From contig NC_055998.1 of the NCBI RefSeq assembly GCF_018446385.1, positions 74,146,744-74,210,743 of the forward strand: 64,000 nucleotides of DNA. The letters run 5' to 3'. Shown in pieces: positions 1-12,136 of the stretch; the stretch's first letter is position 1; each line of letters opens with the position of its first letter. The translations under genes and the position numbers were made by a program. The DNA comes from Zingiber officinale (taxonomy: Eukaryota; Streptophyta; Magnoliopsida; Zingiberales; Zingiberaceae). The notes under the pieces were generated by a model that did no database searches, was not told the origin of the DNA, and saw only the letters and a program-made list of their open reading frames with translations.

Positions 1-1289
1 GTATAGAAGTGCACAATTTAATATGGTTTACCATCCAAGATACAAATAATTGAACATTGGTATTGCTTAAGGTTGCGTATGAAGCTTATGTGAAGATTGA
101 GTGAATCGACTGCAAGGTTAAATAAGAGAATGAATTAGATAGTAGCCTCCATACTGACATCACTACTGATAATCAAATTAGATAGTAGCCTCCATACTGA
201 CATCACTACTGATATTCAACCTCAATTACTAATGATTTATGATGTGATATATTTCCTTATTTGAATCAGTCACTTGTACGTGCTTGGCCTACGGATGTAA
301 TGGACATCAAACTGTAGGATGGATGTAAAGCTAAAGCAAATTTATTCTACATTGAGAATTGACTATTGAGCAAGTTGGAAGAGATACGAATCTGCTTGGC
401 CAATCAATTTTTTGAGTGTCTCTGTTTTATATATGGATATAATTGCAGCATAAGGCTATCTTAGTGACACATTACAAAACTTGAATTTTTTGGTTCCTCT
501 TTACCTAAGTTTCAAGGCTAATATAGTTCTTTGCTACCTATTTTTTGCTTCTATGTGTAACCATATCATAGTATATGTTATGATATAATGTGCTTGACTT
601 GTGACCTGTTTAATTTGTGACCTTCGTCTGCTTGATATTTTTTATAGTTTAAGAAAATAAATTTTTTCTTGGAACCAAAGGACTTTAGTAAAATTCATAC
701 TGATTATGTGAAATATAGTTTGACTAGTAAGAAAAAACATTGAGGGGCTAGTTTAAGTAAACAAACAAGATCCTTTTTTTTTTTAATTTGATTAAGATTT
801 TAGTTATATTATATCTGGTATTCAATTGAAAAGGGGTCTTAAAGATATTGTTAATAAGATAAGTAGCGGATAGTTAAAATGGAAATGAATTTAATTATGC
901 GATTCTCATGTGTCACTTTGTTTAAAGGGTGAGATTTATGAGATTATATATGTTGTTAGCCTATTATTTTTGCCAATTCTGTTCATTGAGTTTAATGTAT
1001 TGCTTATATGTGTTGCTTCATCTTAATTATAATGTAATAATTTTCTTCCTCGTAGATGAATGTGTAAGGAAATTGAAAGTGGATTTTTTTTTTTTTTTTG
1101 CCAAGAAGAGTACTCATATTTTCGGAGAAGATGTAATATTAGAAGGGTTATAACACATTTTTAGTTCAATAGTAAGAAGACTGATCAGTTGTATTTTTAT
1201 TACATTTTAATCGATGTTATTTATAAGGGTTTAATTAAAAAATTCGTGGTATAAATATAATAGATAACGGTTTTGTAATAGATTTATTT
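1..1289. other. AT-rich intergenic DNA with a 43-bp tandem duplication
   Basis: No convincing gene is visible. At 133-214 a 43-bp unit containing ATAGTAGCCTCC and GACATCACTACTGATA occurs twice in tandem. The remainder is AT-rich with poly-T runs. Short open frames here lack codon structure and known motifs. Confidence 0.5.
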
Positions 1290-1629
1290 TTTGCTAAAAA
1301 GTTGAATTTTAAAAAAAAATAACATTTTTTATCCATTAAAAAATGTTGTCTCCGTTAAAAATGATAATGTTTTTTAAGCGTTGTAAAAATATTATCTTTG
1401 CAAAAAAAGACAATGTTTTTTAAGTGTTACAAAAACGTTGTCTTTGTAAAAAAGTACAATGTTTTTTAAACGTTGCAAAAGCGTTGTTTTTGCAAAAAAA
1501 AAAAAAAAACAATAAGATCGTTTAAGTGTTGTCTTTGAAAGGAATTTTAACAATAGTACTTTTAACAACGTTTTTTCAGTCATAGACAATGCATAAACAG
1601 TATTATCTTTAAGTTTTTTTTCCGTAGTG
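1290..1629 (-). mobile_element. CACTA-like (En/Spm) transposon terminus
   Basis: Read on the minus strand from 1629 the sequence opens with CACTACGGAAAAAAAAC, the classic CACTA terminus. It is followed by many degenerate subterminal repeats built on AACGTTGT and AAAAACATTGT, in both orientations, across 1330-1600. CACTA elements carry such repeats as transposase-binding sites. The opposite terminus was not found, so this is either a truncated end or a non-autonomous copy whose left border I cannot place. No transposase frame is present. Confidence 0.5.
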
Positions 1630-1739
1630 ATGAGACGTAACTTGGGAGATATGCTCGCATACTCCAGGCTCAATGATCGAGGTAGATTATACATGACGTG
1701 CATTTATTAAGCATGACGACATTTAATGCAAAATGTCAT

Positions 1740-2530
1740 TTGGAGCATGTCTTGAATTTGCCACATGGCCGTTATAGTCAGGTAAGAGATAGTCGATATA
1801 TTCGACTACACAACAATCCAGTTAGTTGAATTCTCGTCTCCTTCGACTAGACTTGAGGGAAAGATAGGTGATGCGGGAGATAATTAGAGGGGGCCACGTG
1901 GTTAAGGAAGTCAATAGTCCTGTTGATGTGGCGGTCAAAGTCAATAGGAGGTCACTCTGACTCCAAACAACCCGACTCCATGCCGATCTCGAGTCTGGAT
2001 TATTCCTGGCACCATGCAGCCCCGATTCCAAGCAACCCCGGTTCTATGTCGATCTCGAGTCTGGATCATCCCCAGCTCCATGTGCCACTCTTGATCAACT
2101 CGACTAATCAGAGTGGCACACTCGACTGCCAACAACTAAAGTGATAAGTTGGGGTTTGCTGAAGATGTGCACAACGTAGCCATTGTTCGGTGAAGAACGT
2201 GGGAAACACCAACTATTTAATCCAAGAAATGTCGGCAATGTAGCCATTTATTTAATTAAACGTGGATGACACCAACGTAGATCTTGGAGCATGTGGAGCA
2301 TAGCCATAACCCTAGAAAAGATAGCCCGATCCTACAGATGTAGGTATGCACACACACATCCAAAAAAATTCTAAACTGCTATCCTTCGTTGTCCTTCCTC
2401 CTCCACTAGAAACTAACTTAAGCTTTAGAGTGGTTGTGTTGGAGAGTCCTCAGCTATCATTCTAACCCTCTCTTTTCTAGTATCTTCTATCTAGGCCTCA
2501 ACAAATCTCTCCACAAGTCATCATTGTGCC
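1740..2530. repeat. Probable LTR-element fragment with a 2-copy ~65-bp tandem repeat
   Basis: At about 1965-2090 a unit of roughly 65 bp is present twice; each copy contains CGATCTCGAGTCTGGAT and ends near CTCCATGTG or the related CACCATGCAG. The flanking 2150-2530 stretch resembles the downstream part of a plant LTR, with pyrimidine-rich stretches. No terminal repeat pair, primer site or coding capacity was found, so it is at most a fossil fragment. Confidence 0.35.
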
Positions 2531-2706
2531 AAGGCGAATGACAACAAAGTCAGCATCCACGTCAAATGACTAGTGGCTCGTTCATTGGTGTTCTTTGGCA
2601 AGAACACGAACGTTGTTCACGTTGAGATGCATTTTGAGTTGGTGAGTGAAGAATGAGATTATGTATGATTTGAGAGGGTGAGGAATGAGTGCACACATCA
2701 TGTGAG

Positions 2707-2766
2707 AGTATGCCTCTTGAGCGTGTAAGCATGTATAGTATGCCTCTTGAGCGTGTAAGCATGTAT
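2707..2766. repeat. Perfect 2x30-bp tandem repeat
   Basis: The 30-bp unit beginning AGTATGCCTCTTGAGCGTG occurs at 2707-2736 and again, head to tail, at 2737-2766 without a visible mismatch, so it is probably a recent slippage duplication. The surrounding 2530-4005 sequence holds no recognisable gene. Confidence 0.85.
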
Positions 2767-4005
2767 TCGATGGTGAGGATTTAGGTGAATAGATTCATCT
2801 TAAATGATCTATCTAGTCTAAGCAAATGATTATTGATAAAGGCATTCCAAACCTGTTTATGATTGAGGCTTTGCTAAAAAACCTACGAGGGTGAATAAAT
2901 CTACCAGAATGATCTATCTAATCCGCAGTAAATTATTCGTGATAATTAAAGACATTAAAAATTTATTGATAACTACCCACTTGCTAAAAGTATTCAAGAG
3001 CCGATGATGGAGACCTTTGGATGGTTTGAGGAGATGAGAATATTTGTATCATTTTGGCTCCAGATGAGCTTGTCCACTAGAGGAGGGGTGGCTAGTGAGG
3101 ACAGCTAGCGAGACGCATGGAGGCAATGAGATTGTTTGATACTGATGGCAAAGACATGTGGAGCCACCTATGGATGAGTGATGACACTAAAACTGTTTGA
3201 TACGAATGACCGACACCGATCAATGCCCGATCTACTGTGGATTGTACAGAAGATAAATAATTAACCGGAGTACATATGATGATAAGGTATGGTGAGAGAG
3301 ATATTGATATACATGAGTATGATGGTACACGTGAAAGCACTTGTACATCATACCTTACATACCCTAACAAATATGTCATTTCGTCATACATGACATAGAT
3401 AGGGATTTTTAATTTTTTATATGTATATGTATTTCTTTGATGGTATATATTTATTTTTCAAAAAAATAAATATTATTCATCAACGTTATTTATGAATATT
3501 AATAAATTGAAATTATATGTATTTAAGTTTGTTTATTTAATTTAATAAATTATTTAAATTTATTCATTTAATTAATCTTATATATCTGTATTAAACGAAT
3601 ATAAATAAATTATTATCAAACCGAATGCTAAATTTATATATGAATATTTAGTTAAATGAATGCTAAATTTATGTATGAATATTTAGTTAAATGAAGTTTG
3701 ATGATCAACTTGACTGGTTTACAACCCAAGAAGTTATTTATTTTTATCACTTTCACTTTATATGCGAAATAATTGCATATCTAAATAATATAATGTTTTT
3801 CAAAAGATAATGACAGAAAATACTTTGGCCCTTATTTTGAACTACGCACCAACAGATTTCCAGAAAAGGGAGAAAACCCTTCAATTTTGATATTGAATGC
3901 CATTCACTTTCCTTCAGAATCCACTCACAGTTTGACTTCTCCTTTACAATACAAAATGGATATGGATTTTCCTGTGAACTTGACTACATATGATCATAAA
4001 ACAAA

Positions 4006-4228
4006 GGTCACCTCGAATGGATCTAATGACTAACGTATGAGGTATTGTCATAATGATATCTGTGATTCGAATCTCAGCAAGCCGAGATAAATATCTTTCT
4101 TATGTGCTAGTTACTATTCCAAAGACTAATAGTCATCCGTGATTTATCTTTTCCGTGTTGACCCTGGGACAGATTGACGGAGATGGATTGATAAGGACGC
4201 TGGGAGCGAGCGTATTCACTTTTTTGTC
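4006..4228 (+). mobile_element. tRNA-derived SINE with target-site duplication
   Basis: A ~223-bp element opens GGTCACCTCGAATGG, contains a box-B-like GATTCGAATCTC (RNA polymerase III internal promoter) and ends GTATTCACTTTTTTGTC. The same sequence recurs in reverse orientation at 22646-23883. It is flanked by an imperfect direct repeat, ATGATCATAAAACAAA on the left (3990-4005) and ATGATAAAACAAA on the right (4229-4241), as expected for retroposition. No coding capacity. Identity as a tRNA-type SINE rests on the box B and the target duplications. Confidence 0.7.
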
Positions 4229-4241
4229 ATGATAAAACAAA

Positions 4242-5112
4242 CATATGAGTTTAACATGATTTATTATGTAGACCCATCTCTGAGCATCATCAGATGGTGT
4301 TTAAGTGTTCGTGTAATTATTGTCCTGCATTTGTAACTAGTCTAATCTATCGAAAACTTATAGATAAAACATCCATAAGTTCTGTCAACTCTGCATCTAG
4401 AGCTATAATTAAGTCATGCTAATTCAAACTTATTTAATAAGATAATTAATTAAATCATTTAACTATTAAAATGAAAATTTTACATTGATTATTAATTTAA
4501 TAATTAACTCTTGTTTGTTCATTTGAAAAATTTTCTTTGTTTTGATGGCTGATTAGAATTTTATGAATTTACATAATTCGTGGAACGTTATTTATATTTA
4601 TATATATATATATATATAATTTAATTAATTATTTAAGTTTATTTATTTAATTGATGGAATATGTATTGAATAAATATAAATAAATTTTTAGCCAATCAAA
4701 TATCAAACTTTTTCATTAATATTTGATTCATATACATCCGGCAACAACACCACAATTCCAGCTAAAAGAAGCCACCCTTTGCCTGTAGAGTTGAGACATG
4801 TATCAATCCTGGGGCCATCAATCTCGTTAACTCCCACAACGATTTGTTAGTTATTTAGCCAACATCACTCGAATTATCAGAATTAATTAATCTGCAAGAA
4901 CATATCTTAGTTAATAATTGATGATTAATCTGAAAACGAGGAACAAAGACACAGAGATGAGATCAGATCACGCTAAATCTACTCTAAGTCTACGAAACTA
5001 CGAAACTACAATCAAAAAGAGCTTTTTTTAAATGGAAATTAGTAAAATAGAGAATTTTGGCGTTGATATCGAATTTGTCTGGAGAATTGAAGCTGTTCTG
5101 CTGATTCAGGCT
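4242..5112. other. AT-rich spacer downstream of the RLP51-like gene
   Basis: Strongly AT-rich with a short (TA)n tract near 4598-4616. No gene, tRNA or element ends seen. It presumably contains the 3' untranslated region of the minus-strand gene ending at 5113. Confidence 0.5.
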
Positions 5113-6366
5113 TCAGCGGCAGATTTTGGATAGGCAAATGAGGAAGATGACCAAGAAAACGAGGCAGGAGAGGGCGATCGCCACCCCGAGCACCAGCTTG
5201 CTAGGCCCGTGGTGGTTTCCGCCTCCGCCGCCGCCATTGTCTCCGCTTCCTTCGTCGCTGCCATCGTCGGCGTAGTCTGAGTCCGCCCGCGTGGAGCGGT
5301 CCGGTGGCGGCGACACCGGCTGGCCGTACTTGTCGCAGGGCGCGATGCCGAGCTTGAGCTTGAGCTTGGAGGGGAGCTGCGTGCGGTTGTAGCAGAGGTT
5401 GGCGTTGCCGCCGACCTTGAAGACGTCGAGCTTGCGGAGGAAGGTCGCGTTGAAGGGGAAGACTCCCTGGAAGTTGTTCTTCTCCAGGTTTAGGAATTTG
5501 AGCTGCTTCATTTCGGCGACGAACTTTGGGATGCTTCCGTTGAACTGATTCGAGCTCAGATCGAGGTGGGTCAGCGACGAAAGCTGGGAGATTGAGTCGG
5601 GGATCGGGCCGGAGAGCGAGTTGTGGGCGAAAGTTGCGTTTTTCAGGTCGGCGAGGTCGCCGATGGAGTCAGGTAGGGTTCCGGAGAGGGCATTGGAGCT
5701 GAGATCGAGGTTTTGGAGGGAGCCGAGGGCGGAGATCGAGCTGGGAATACGGCCCTTGAGGCGGTTGGAGGAGAAGTTGAGGTAGACGAGGTCGAGAGCG
5801 TGCCAGTGGCGGGGAACGCCGCCGGAGAGGTTGGTCCGAGCTATGGTGACCGAGCGGAGGCGGCGCATCTGGGAGAGGACGACGGCGGGACCGCTGGTGG
5901 AGATGGGGACGCCGACAACGGAGAGGTCGGTGAGGTTCTGGAGGCGGGAGAGCCACACGCCGGTGAGGCGGCGGAGGGAGGTGTCACAGGAGAAGGAGCG
6001 GAGGGAGGAGGCGAGGGAAACCGGGAGGTGCTTGGGGGCGGAGACGGGACAGCGGAGGAAAGAGAGTGAGCGAAGAGTGGAGAGGGCGCGGAGGGCGGTG
6101 GTAGGGAGGTCGAGGTCGGGGGAACAGTTGGCTAAGCGGAGGGAGACGAGGTGGCGGAATGGGGCGGAGTTGTCGCAGGCGGTCGCGTTGTCGCGGGCGG
6201 AAGGGACAGAGCAGGGGTCGCGGGAGGTGGGGAACCCCATGGATTGGAGCGCAGTCAGCTGCCGTGGGTCTAGATCGGAGCCTCGCGAGGGGACCTCCGG
6301 CGGAGGAGCGGCGGCGCCGGAGATTAGTAGGATTAGCAGAGGGAGGGCGGAAAGGGGCTGCGCCAT
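5113..6366 (-). CDS. RLP51: LRR receptor-like protein, RLP51/SNC2-like
   Basis: Intronless 417-residue protein. I chose the ATG at 6366 because it starts a clear signal peptide ([20 protein letters not shown]); the frame is open 109 codons further upstream, but that stretch has no signal peptide or motif. It has the layout of the short non-classical receptor-like proteins: an [12 protein letters not shown] segment, a cysteine-bounded N-cap, about eight leucine-rich repeats ([26 protein letters not shown]), a cysteine-flanked C-cap ending [10 protein letters not shown], an acidic/Gly-rich linker, one transmembrane helix and a tail of only a few residues with no kinase. From memory it resembles Arabidopsis RLP51, in which the gain-of-function allele snc2-1D activates immunity; I could not align it. 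The helix begins [11 protein letters not shown], so the small-xxx-small motif is GxxxA. Head-to-head with the LIKE-COV gene. Confidence 0.9.
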   Translation of the reverse strand: MAQPLSALPLLILLISGAAAPPPEVPSRGSDLDPRQLTALQSMGFPTSRDPCSVPSARDNATACDNSAPFRHLVSLRLANCSPDLDLPTTALRALSTLRSLSFLRCPVSAPKHLPVSLASSLRSFSCDTSLRRLTGVWLSRLQNLTDLSVVGVPISTSGPAVVLSQMRRLRSVTIARTNLSGGVPRHWHALDLVYLNFSSNRLKGRIPSSISALGSLQNLDLSSNALSGTLPDSIGDLADLKNATFAHNSLSGPIPDSISQLSSLTHLDLSSNQFNGSIPKFVAEMKQLKFLNLEKNNFQGVFPFNATFLRKLDVFKVGGNANLCYNRTQLPSKLKLKLGIAPCDKYGQPVSPPPDRSTRADSDYADDGSDEGSGDNGGGGGGNHHGPSKLVLGVAIALSCLVFLVIFLICLSKICR

Positions 6367-6779
6367 TAGCAAAGCTCGACGAGAGGAGAGAGAGTGGAGA
6401 AGAAGAGGCGGGCGGGTCTGTGTTGTTTTAGAAAGAGAAAAAGTTGCACACTCCTGAAACTTTTTGCGGGTGGGTGCGTTGTAGACTTTTGCCACATCAC
6501 CCGCAAGTATTTCACAGGTAACCATTAATATAGAAAGTTTTCGATATTTACATCTTGATTTCGTTAGATCAGGACCGTCCAATTCCCACTTCATGCCCTC
6601 GCCGTCCTCGTCCTCACCGCCTCGACGCTTCGCCATCGTCTCCTCCCTCTTCGACTCCCCCGCGGCCCCGCCTCTCTGCTTCACCTGCGCCATCGCGTCC
6701 CGAAATCACGAGGCGAAGCGTCTTCCAATTGCCTTCTCTCTTCCGGAGAGCACGAGGAGGAGATCGTGTCGAGCAGCGC
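6367..6779. promoter_or_regulatory. Shared 413-bp bidirectional promoter region
   Basis: This is all the DNA between the start codon of the RLP51-like gene (6366, minus) and that of the LIKE-COV gene (6780, plus), so both 5' untranslated regions and core promoters must lie here. The middle (6515-6560) is the only AT-rich part and includes a TATAGAAAG-like box near 6530; the flanks are GC-rich. No further element can be assigned by eye. Confidence 0.6.
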
Positions 6780-9700
6780 ATGGGCGAGGAGGGGTCGCCG
6801 AGCTCGATGGGGAGCCTGGAGAGAGATCGGGAGCTTCTTATTCCCGTATCCATGGAACTCCACGGTTCCACCAATGCTTCTTCCTCTTCCTCTCATCACC
6901 ATTCCGGTAGAGAGGTAACGCGATCATTTCCCATCCGATCTTCTCTTTCTGGGCAGTAGGATCCATGAAGCATGCGTATTTGAAATAATTATATTTCTCT
7001 TTAAATTTCTGCAAAGGATAGGTCGATTATACAATTTATATGGCAATGTGAATGAGTTTGAAGACTAATTAGCTCTTGTAGTCTATTGTAAATTTCGAAT
7101 TCGTCATAAAAACAACTCCGGAATGCTCTTAATTTTGTTTACCAAATTTAATTTGGTCTCAGTAATGATTTTCTTATGCATGTGGGAAACTGTGTTAAGG
7201 TGGAGGCGGATGTTTCTGAAATATTTTCTTGTGCATTAAATAAATAATTAAATATCTTTAATCGTGTACGGTAACTGCTTGGATATGTTTTGAAGTGGAT
7301 TGATGCTTCTAATTGGAGGTTATAATACATGTAATCTTTATGCTTATTGCTATTTTTTATTAAATAATCTGGAAATTATTCACTTCTTAAACTGCAGGCT
7401 TTTTATAAAGTCATCCGTAGTTGGACTTCGAAGAAGTTTATGACAGGATGGTAGGGTCTTCTCTTTAGTGTCTTAGATAATTCTTGTGCTCTCATTGTGA
7501 TCTTTATTTGTAAGTATATTACTGGCGTAATGTATCACACTTCTTCAACATTTTACCATATGCAATTTGCTGTCAATCTGAAAATTTTCAAGAAACTTAA
7601 AAACTCACAGCATGATAGAGCAGTAGTCCCTGTTGATATCCTTACAACTTTCAATCAAATTATAGAGTGACAGTAGTCTGTTTCCTTAGCCTTTTATTTT
7701 GTTCTACGTTAGGAGAACTTCCATGCCCAAGTAACTAAACGTAAAAAAGAGGAAATATACATAAATCTAAAGGAAGGAAAATAGGATTTTGAACGTTGTC
7801 TTAATTCCTTTCTCATACTTCTGGAAAATTTTATTTCTTACCTAACTTTTTCAGTTTCATTCAGACCAATAATTTGATCAAATCCCTACTTGTGCAATAA
7901 AATGTGCCTTTTGACCCTAGCCATTTAAGCAAGGAAAAGAAAGTAACAAATAACTAAAAGTTGCACAACCAGATAGCATTTTATTTTTGAGAATTTGCCT
8001 ATGTAAATCGTACTGCTTATGTTTTTCAATAATTAATAATCACAGTTAGTTGGAACAAACATGGTTTGGTGAGATGATTATAATCAATTAATAATCAAAA
8101 TGAACTTTCATTAGCAAGTTATGTCTGATGCACAGTAGTTACCTCTCATCGCTTCATTTGTCTTTAATTTTCAGTGTCATTCTCTTTCCTATTGCAATGA
8201 CGTTCTATATCACTTGGTGGTTTTACCATTTTGTGGATGGATTTTTTTCTCCAGTCTATGCTCAACTTGGGATAAACATATTCGGTATGGGTTTTTTCTT
8301 TCCTATTTTTATTTTGTGGTTTATTATGAAACTGTGCACCTGTTCTAGCTTTACTGATACTGCTTCAAGAATACATCATGTGTATGCTTTCAACTACTGT
8401 AATTGATCGTTATTACACTTTCTGTGTGGAGGGGTATGATTTTGTTCTCGGTCTTGTTGACATCCTTCTCATTGTCTCATGCATACTTCTCTTGATGTTT
8501 AATATTACAATGCCTAAATTTTTTCTTGTTTGTCTACTTTTTTTTTTAGGGGAAATGAGGTCAAAAACAAACCTATAGAATATATAAAAATGCAAGTATG
8601 CACAGATGCTCTTTATGCCTTAGTCATCCAACTACAAACAGGTGCTGATAACATTATATTCAAGGTCCATGTTTAATCTGCAAATATCCATTGGGTATTA
8701 CATGCTAGACCTAAAAGCTCACAGGCTTAATCTGTCAACTCTCGGTTCCTCGTTAACCTTTAGATTCCTATTCTGATTCAGCATTTAGTTTTCTGTGTCA
8801 ACAATAGGAATAACAAGCTGAAAGTTCCAGCTGTTTAAGATTGGCATTTCTGTTTGCATGCTGAAGCTTTTGTTTTCCAAACTATGCTATGAGATAAAAC
8901 TTGATTTATATTATGCATACGCCACTTGTAGATATAAGGTTATCCATCTGCTCAGAACTAGACCTGCTATGGGTAAAAGATATACTTGAGATAAAGCACG
9001 AACATAGTGGCTTAAGCTGCTAAACTGTCTCTTGAAGTTCAATACTAAATCAATTGTCTTCATTGTTGAGGTTATCAATTTGTCTTTCTCTTAGTTTAGT
9101 TCTAATTATTGTAGCCATACTCACACTTAATAAGCATATCCATATTCAGAGATTTACTTGCATTCTAGCAATGCAATATATCTTGCATTATCCTATCTTA
9201 TGCTAGGGCAATGTCCTTTGCACTTTGGAAATTCTCCTGATGTCAAAGCAAGTATGATTTTACTCTGTCAAGTTATCAAAGAATTTCATTATCAGCTCTT
9301 CCAACTTTTACTCTGTATGTTGATCCTGTCAACATGTTTTGTGTAACTGGAATTGCTTTCCAGGACTTGGTTTTGCTACTTCCATAACGTTTATCTTCTT
9401 GGTTGGAGTTTTCATGTCATCATGGTTGGGTGCATCTGTCCTTGGCCTTGGTGAATGGTTTATTAAGCGCATGCCATTTGTTCGTCATATTTACAATGCT
9501 TCTAAGCAAATAAGTTCTGCTGTCTCACCAGGTGAATAATTCTAATTTTGTTTTTTTTATACTTCAATATGCATTTCTAACTTGATTTTGCTAAACACAG
9601 ACCAGAATAAACAAGCCTTCAAGGAAGTCGTGATTATTAGGCACCCTCGGTTAGGTGAATATGCATTTGGATTTATCACATCTGCGGTTTCCCTACAGGT

Positions 9701-11741
9701 GCTTGTCATCTTTCTCATAACTTTGGCGTGCTTAGTGTTCTTTCTAAATTAATGCTTGTATATTAAAATTTTCTTTACATTTTTATCTTGTCAGTCATGT
9801 TATCTCTTTGACCTTTTCTAGTATAAAACTTGATGAATGGTAGAGATTACATTCATTATATCATCTTTACATCATCTAGCTGTGGTTGTCCCAACTATTT
9901 ATTTAGAGTTGACTACATGAATCTTTTTCCTCTGTAACTTCTATACAAGGTTGTATCACTAGTAATCTTCAAACTAATTTAATTCTTTTGTTATGTTTAT
10001 TAATATGTTGTTTAATCTCCTTCTACCTTTACACATTCACTAATAGGTAACTCTTCTAATTAAAGAATCTATAGACCTTTTCGAGCATGGCCATACCATC
10101 TCAATCTCGTTGGATCATCGGAGCTACAACTAATTTTTTATCATCTTTACTTGCTTCATAGAAGAGGCAATAAGCAGAAAAGTTTTTCCTATTGTGGAAA
10201 ACTATTTTCCTGTCAATAAGAAGTGGCTATAAACTAGGCATGTTTAGCAACTACAAAGTCCGGGAGCCTAATTGGAAGAAGGCTTCCTTCAGGATTTCTA
10301 GTTGGTTTGTAGGTTTTCCCTTCTTACCATTCAGGCCACTGCTCAGATGCTGAACTGACTGAATACAAAATTAGTGTGTTTTTTTTTCCCTTAGTACTGA
10401 CTCATCCCAAATTGAACTTTACATCGTAAATGGTTTGAACCAACCTGATAGATTATATTGGTTGACCTGAAATTTGATTCACTCAAATGATAAGTTGGTT
10501 TTTATCGTTTATTCTTCAATTTGAGTCAATTTTAGATACCGACCTAGAAATGAAATGACCAATTTTCATTGGGTTTTGGGGAAAAAAATGCCATGCGAAT
10601 TCATGAGGTTGGATAAGAAATAGTTTTTCTTCATAAACTTAGATTAATGTTTGACAAACACATCAAGTTGTAATTTCACTTTTGTAGAAACTTGACATCT
10701 ACCATGGGAAAGATAGGCTCTTGATTATAGATGATGATTCTCGTTTGTTCCAAGTTTTTTCATCTTTGCTCATTCTAGTTTTCCCCATTTCTTTCCCGAT
10801 TCAAATGGTAAAAACCATAATCCTTGACAACTTTGGTCAAGAGTTATAATGCATGATCATTCTAATGCACCACCAAAATTGAGACCTCAATCACTGAGAA
10901 ATCTGGAGATAATCAATCTTACGTAGAGAATCAGAATGAGAATTTATTAGCTGAAAACTATTCTAATATACGAAATACTAACCCCTTTTATACATTGATA
11001 ATAAGTGTTGCTCTTTGTAAAATAATGACTTAATTTATCCCAATAAAATTCTATTTGACTTTTCCTAAAAAATTCAAGAGTTTTTAAAAATTCTCCCATT
11101 ATTTTCTTAAAAATATCATAAATTATAAAAATTTTAAATGACTTGCGTTTCTTTAAAATTTTCAACGAATTTGAACAAGATTTGAAAATACTAACTACGT
11201 TACATTCCCGTCTCCACTATTTTTTGCAACAATTATTAATCTGAGTGAAATTTCTTCTGCAGTGAATCAATTAATTTATTGGTTTTTTTTGTTCTGAAAT
11301 CAGCTAATTTCCTTGTTCTATAATCTTTATCTAATGTCATGCATTAATTTCAAGATTCAGAACTTATTTTTGCTTGTTCACAAATTTATTGCTATGTTTC
11401 TTTGATAATAGCTTATCTTACATATATGCCTATTGTTTCTTGATTGATAGCATACTTATTCCGTTGAGGAGGAACTCTACTGTGTTTATGTCCCAACCAA
11501 CCATCTCTACGTTGGCGATATTTTTCTAGTCAGCTCGAAAGATATTATTAGACCGAACCTTTCTGTCCGTGAAGGAATCGGTAAGTTCCTATCATCCTTT
11601 ATCGCAGCAACCTACCTTTGTGTTCTTATACTGTGTCCATCTTCAAATGCAGAGATTGTTGTTTCTACTGGCATGTCGATGCCGCAAATTCTCACTACAC
11701 TTGATCCGCACATGGTACCAGTTGATAGAACTAAGATCTAA
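6780..11741 (+). CDS. LCV: LIKE-COV (COV1 family) integral membrane protein
   Basis: Seven exons: 6780-6914, 7398-7450, 8175-8284, 9364-9531, 9601-9698, 11451-11580, 11653-11741. All junctions are GT-AG and in frame, giving 260 residues, the usual family length. Family blocks are in order: LLIPV near the N-terminus, WTSKKFMTGC, a first membrane helix with TFYITWWF, VDGFFSPVYAQLGINIFG, a second helix ending VGVFMSSWLGASVLG, EWFIKRMPFVRHIYNASKQI, IIRHPRLGEYAFGFIT, CVYVPTNHLY and PNLSVREGIEIVVSTGMSMP. In Arabidopsis COV1 and LCV proteins act in the trans-Golgi/endomembrane system and COV1 restrains vascular tissue formation. The 3' end converges with the PERK gene (396 bp apart). Its 5' neighbour is divergent. 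The AGREEMENT of every exon with the family leaves little doubt; which LCV paralogue is unclear. Confidence 0.95.
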
Positions 11742-12136
11742 CCTGAGTTTCTAGTGGTTGATGACTATTTCCCACACTACACGACTGGCTTTCCACCTCG
11801 ACATTTTGCATACAAAAGCATGTTTCTTTTTCTAGTTTAACTCGATCTGTAGATAAGACACAAGGATTTTGGTAGATGCTATTGCTTATGTTCTTTTGAA
11901 CCTTGAAAAATCTGTATTCCATGCTGAAGTAATTTTCATGAACTTGGCTTTTTTTTCCCAATCAAAACCTAGTGACTAGTGTATTAGTTTTAACATCAAC
12001 TAGCAATGAGCCACTCAGCCATGAGAAGAAGAATCTTATAGACTATGATTCAATGAACAATGTTTTGCATATAAATGATGAAGAGCAACCCGAGTGAAAA
12101 GATACTGTACAATGAATCAAAGATCAAATCAATCTC
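11742..12136. other. Convergent 3' region between LIKE-COV and PERK
   Basis: The 395 bp between two converging stop codons must hold both 3' untranslated regions and polyadenylation sites. AT-rich; no other gene is visible. Confidence 0.6.

Noticed and set aside
929-1153. 74-residue plus-strand frame
   Set aside because: Phe/Tyr/Leu-rich translation of AT-rich DNA ending in poly-T; no evidence of a gene.
3092-3391. 99-residue minus-strand frame
   Set aside because: No homology recognised, no promoter or codon signature; left as intergenic.
4050-4090. Possible tRNA gene suggested by GATTCGAATCTC
   Set aside because: No cloverleaf can be drawn; it is the box B of a SINE.
5831-6457. 208-residue Arg/Glu-rich frame antisense to the RLP51-like gene
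   Set aside because: Low-complexity shadow of a GC-rich exon.
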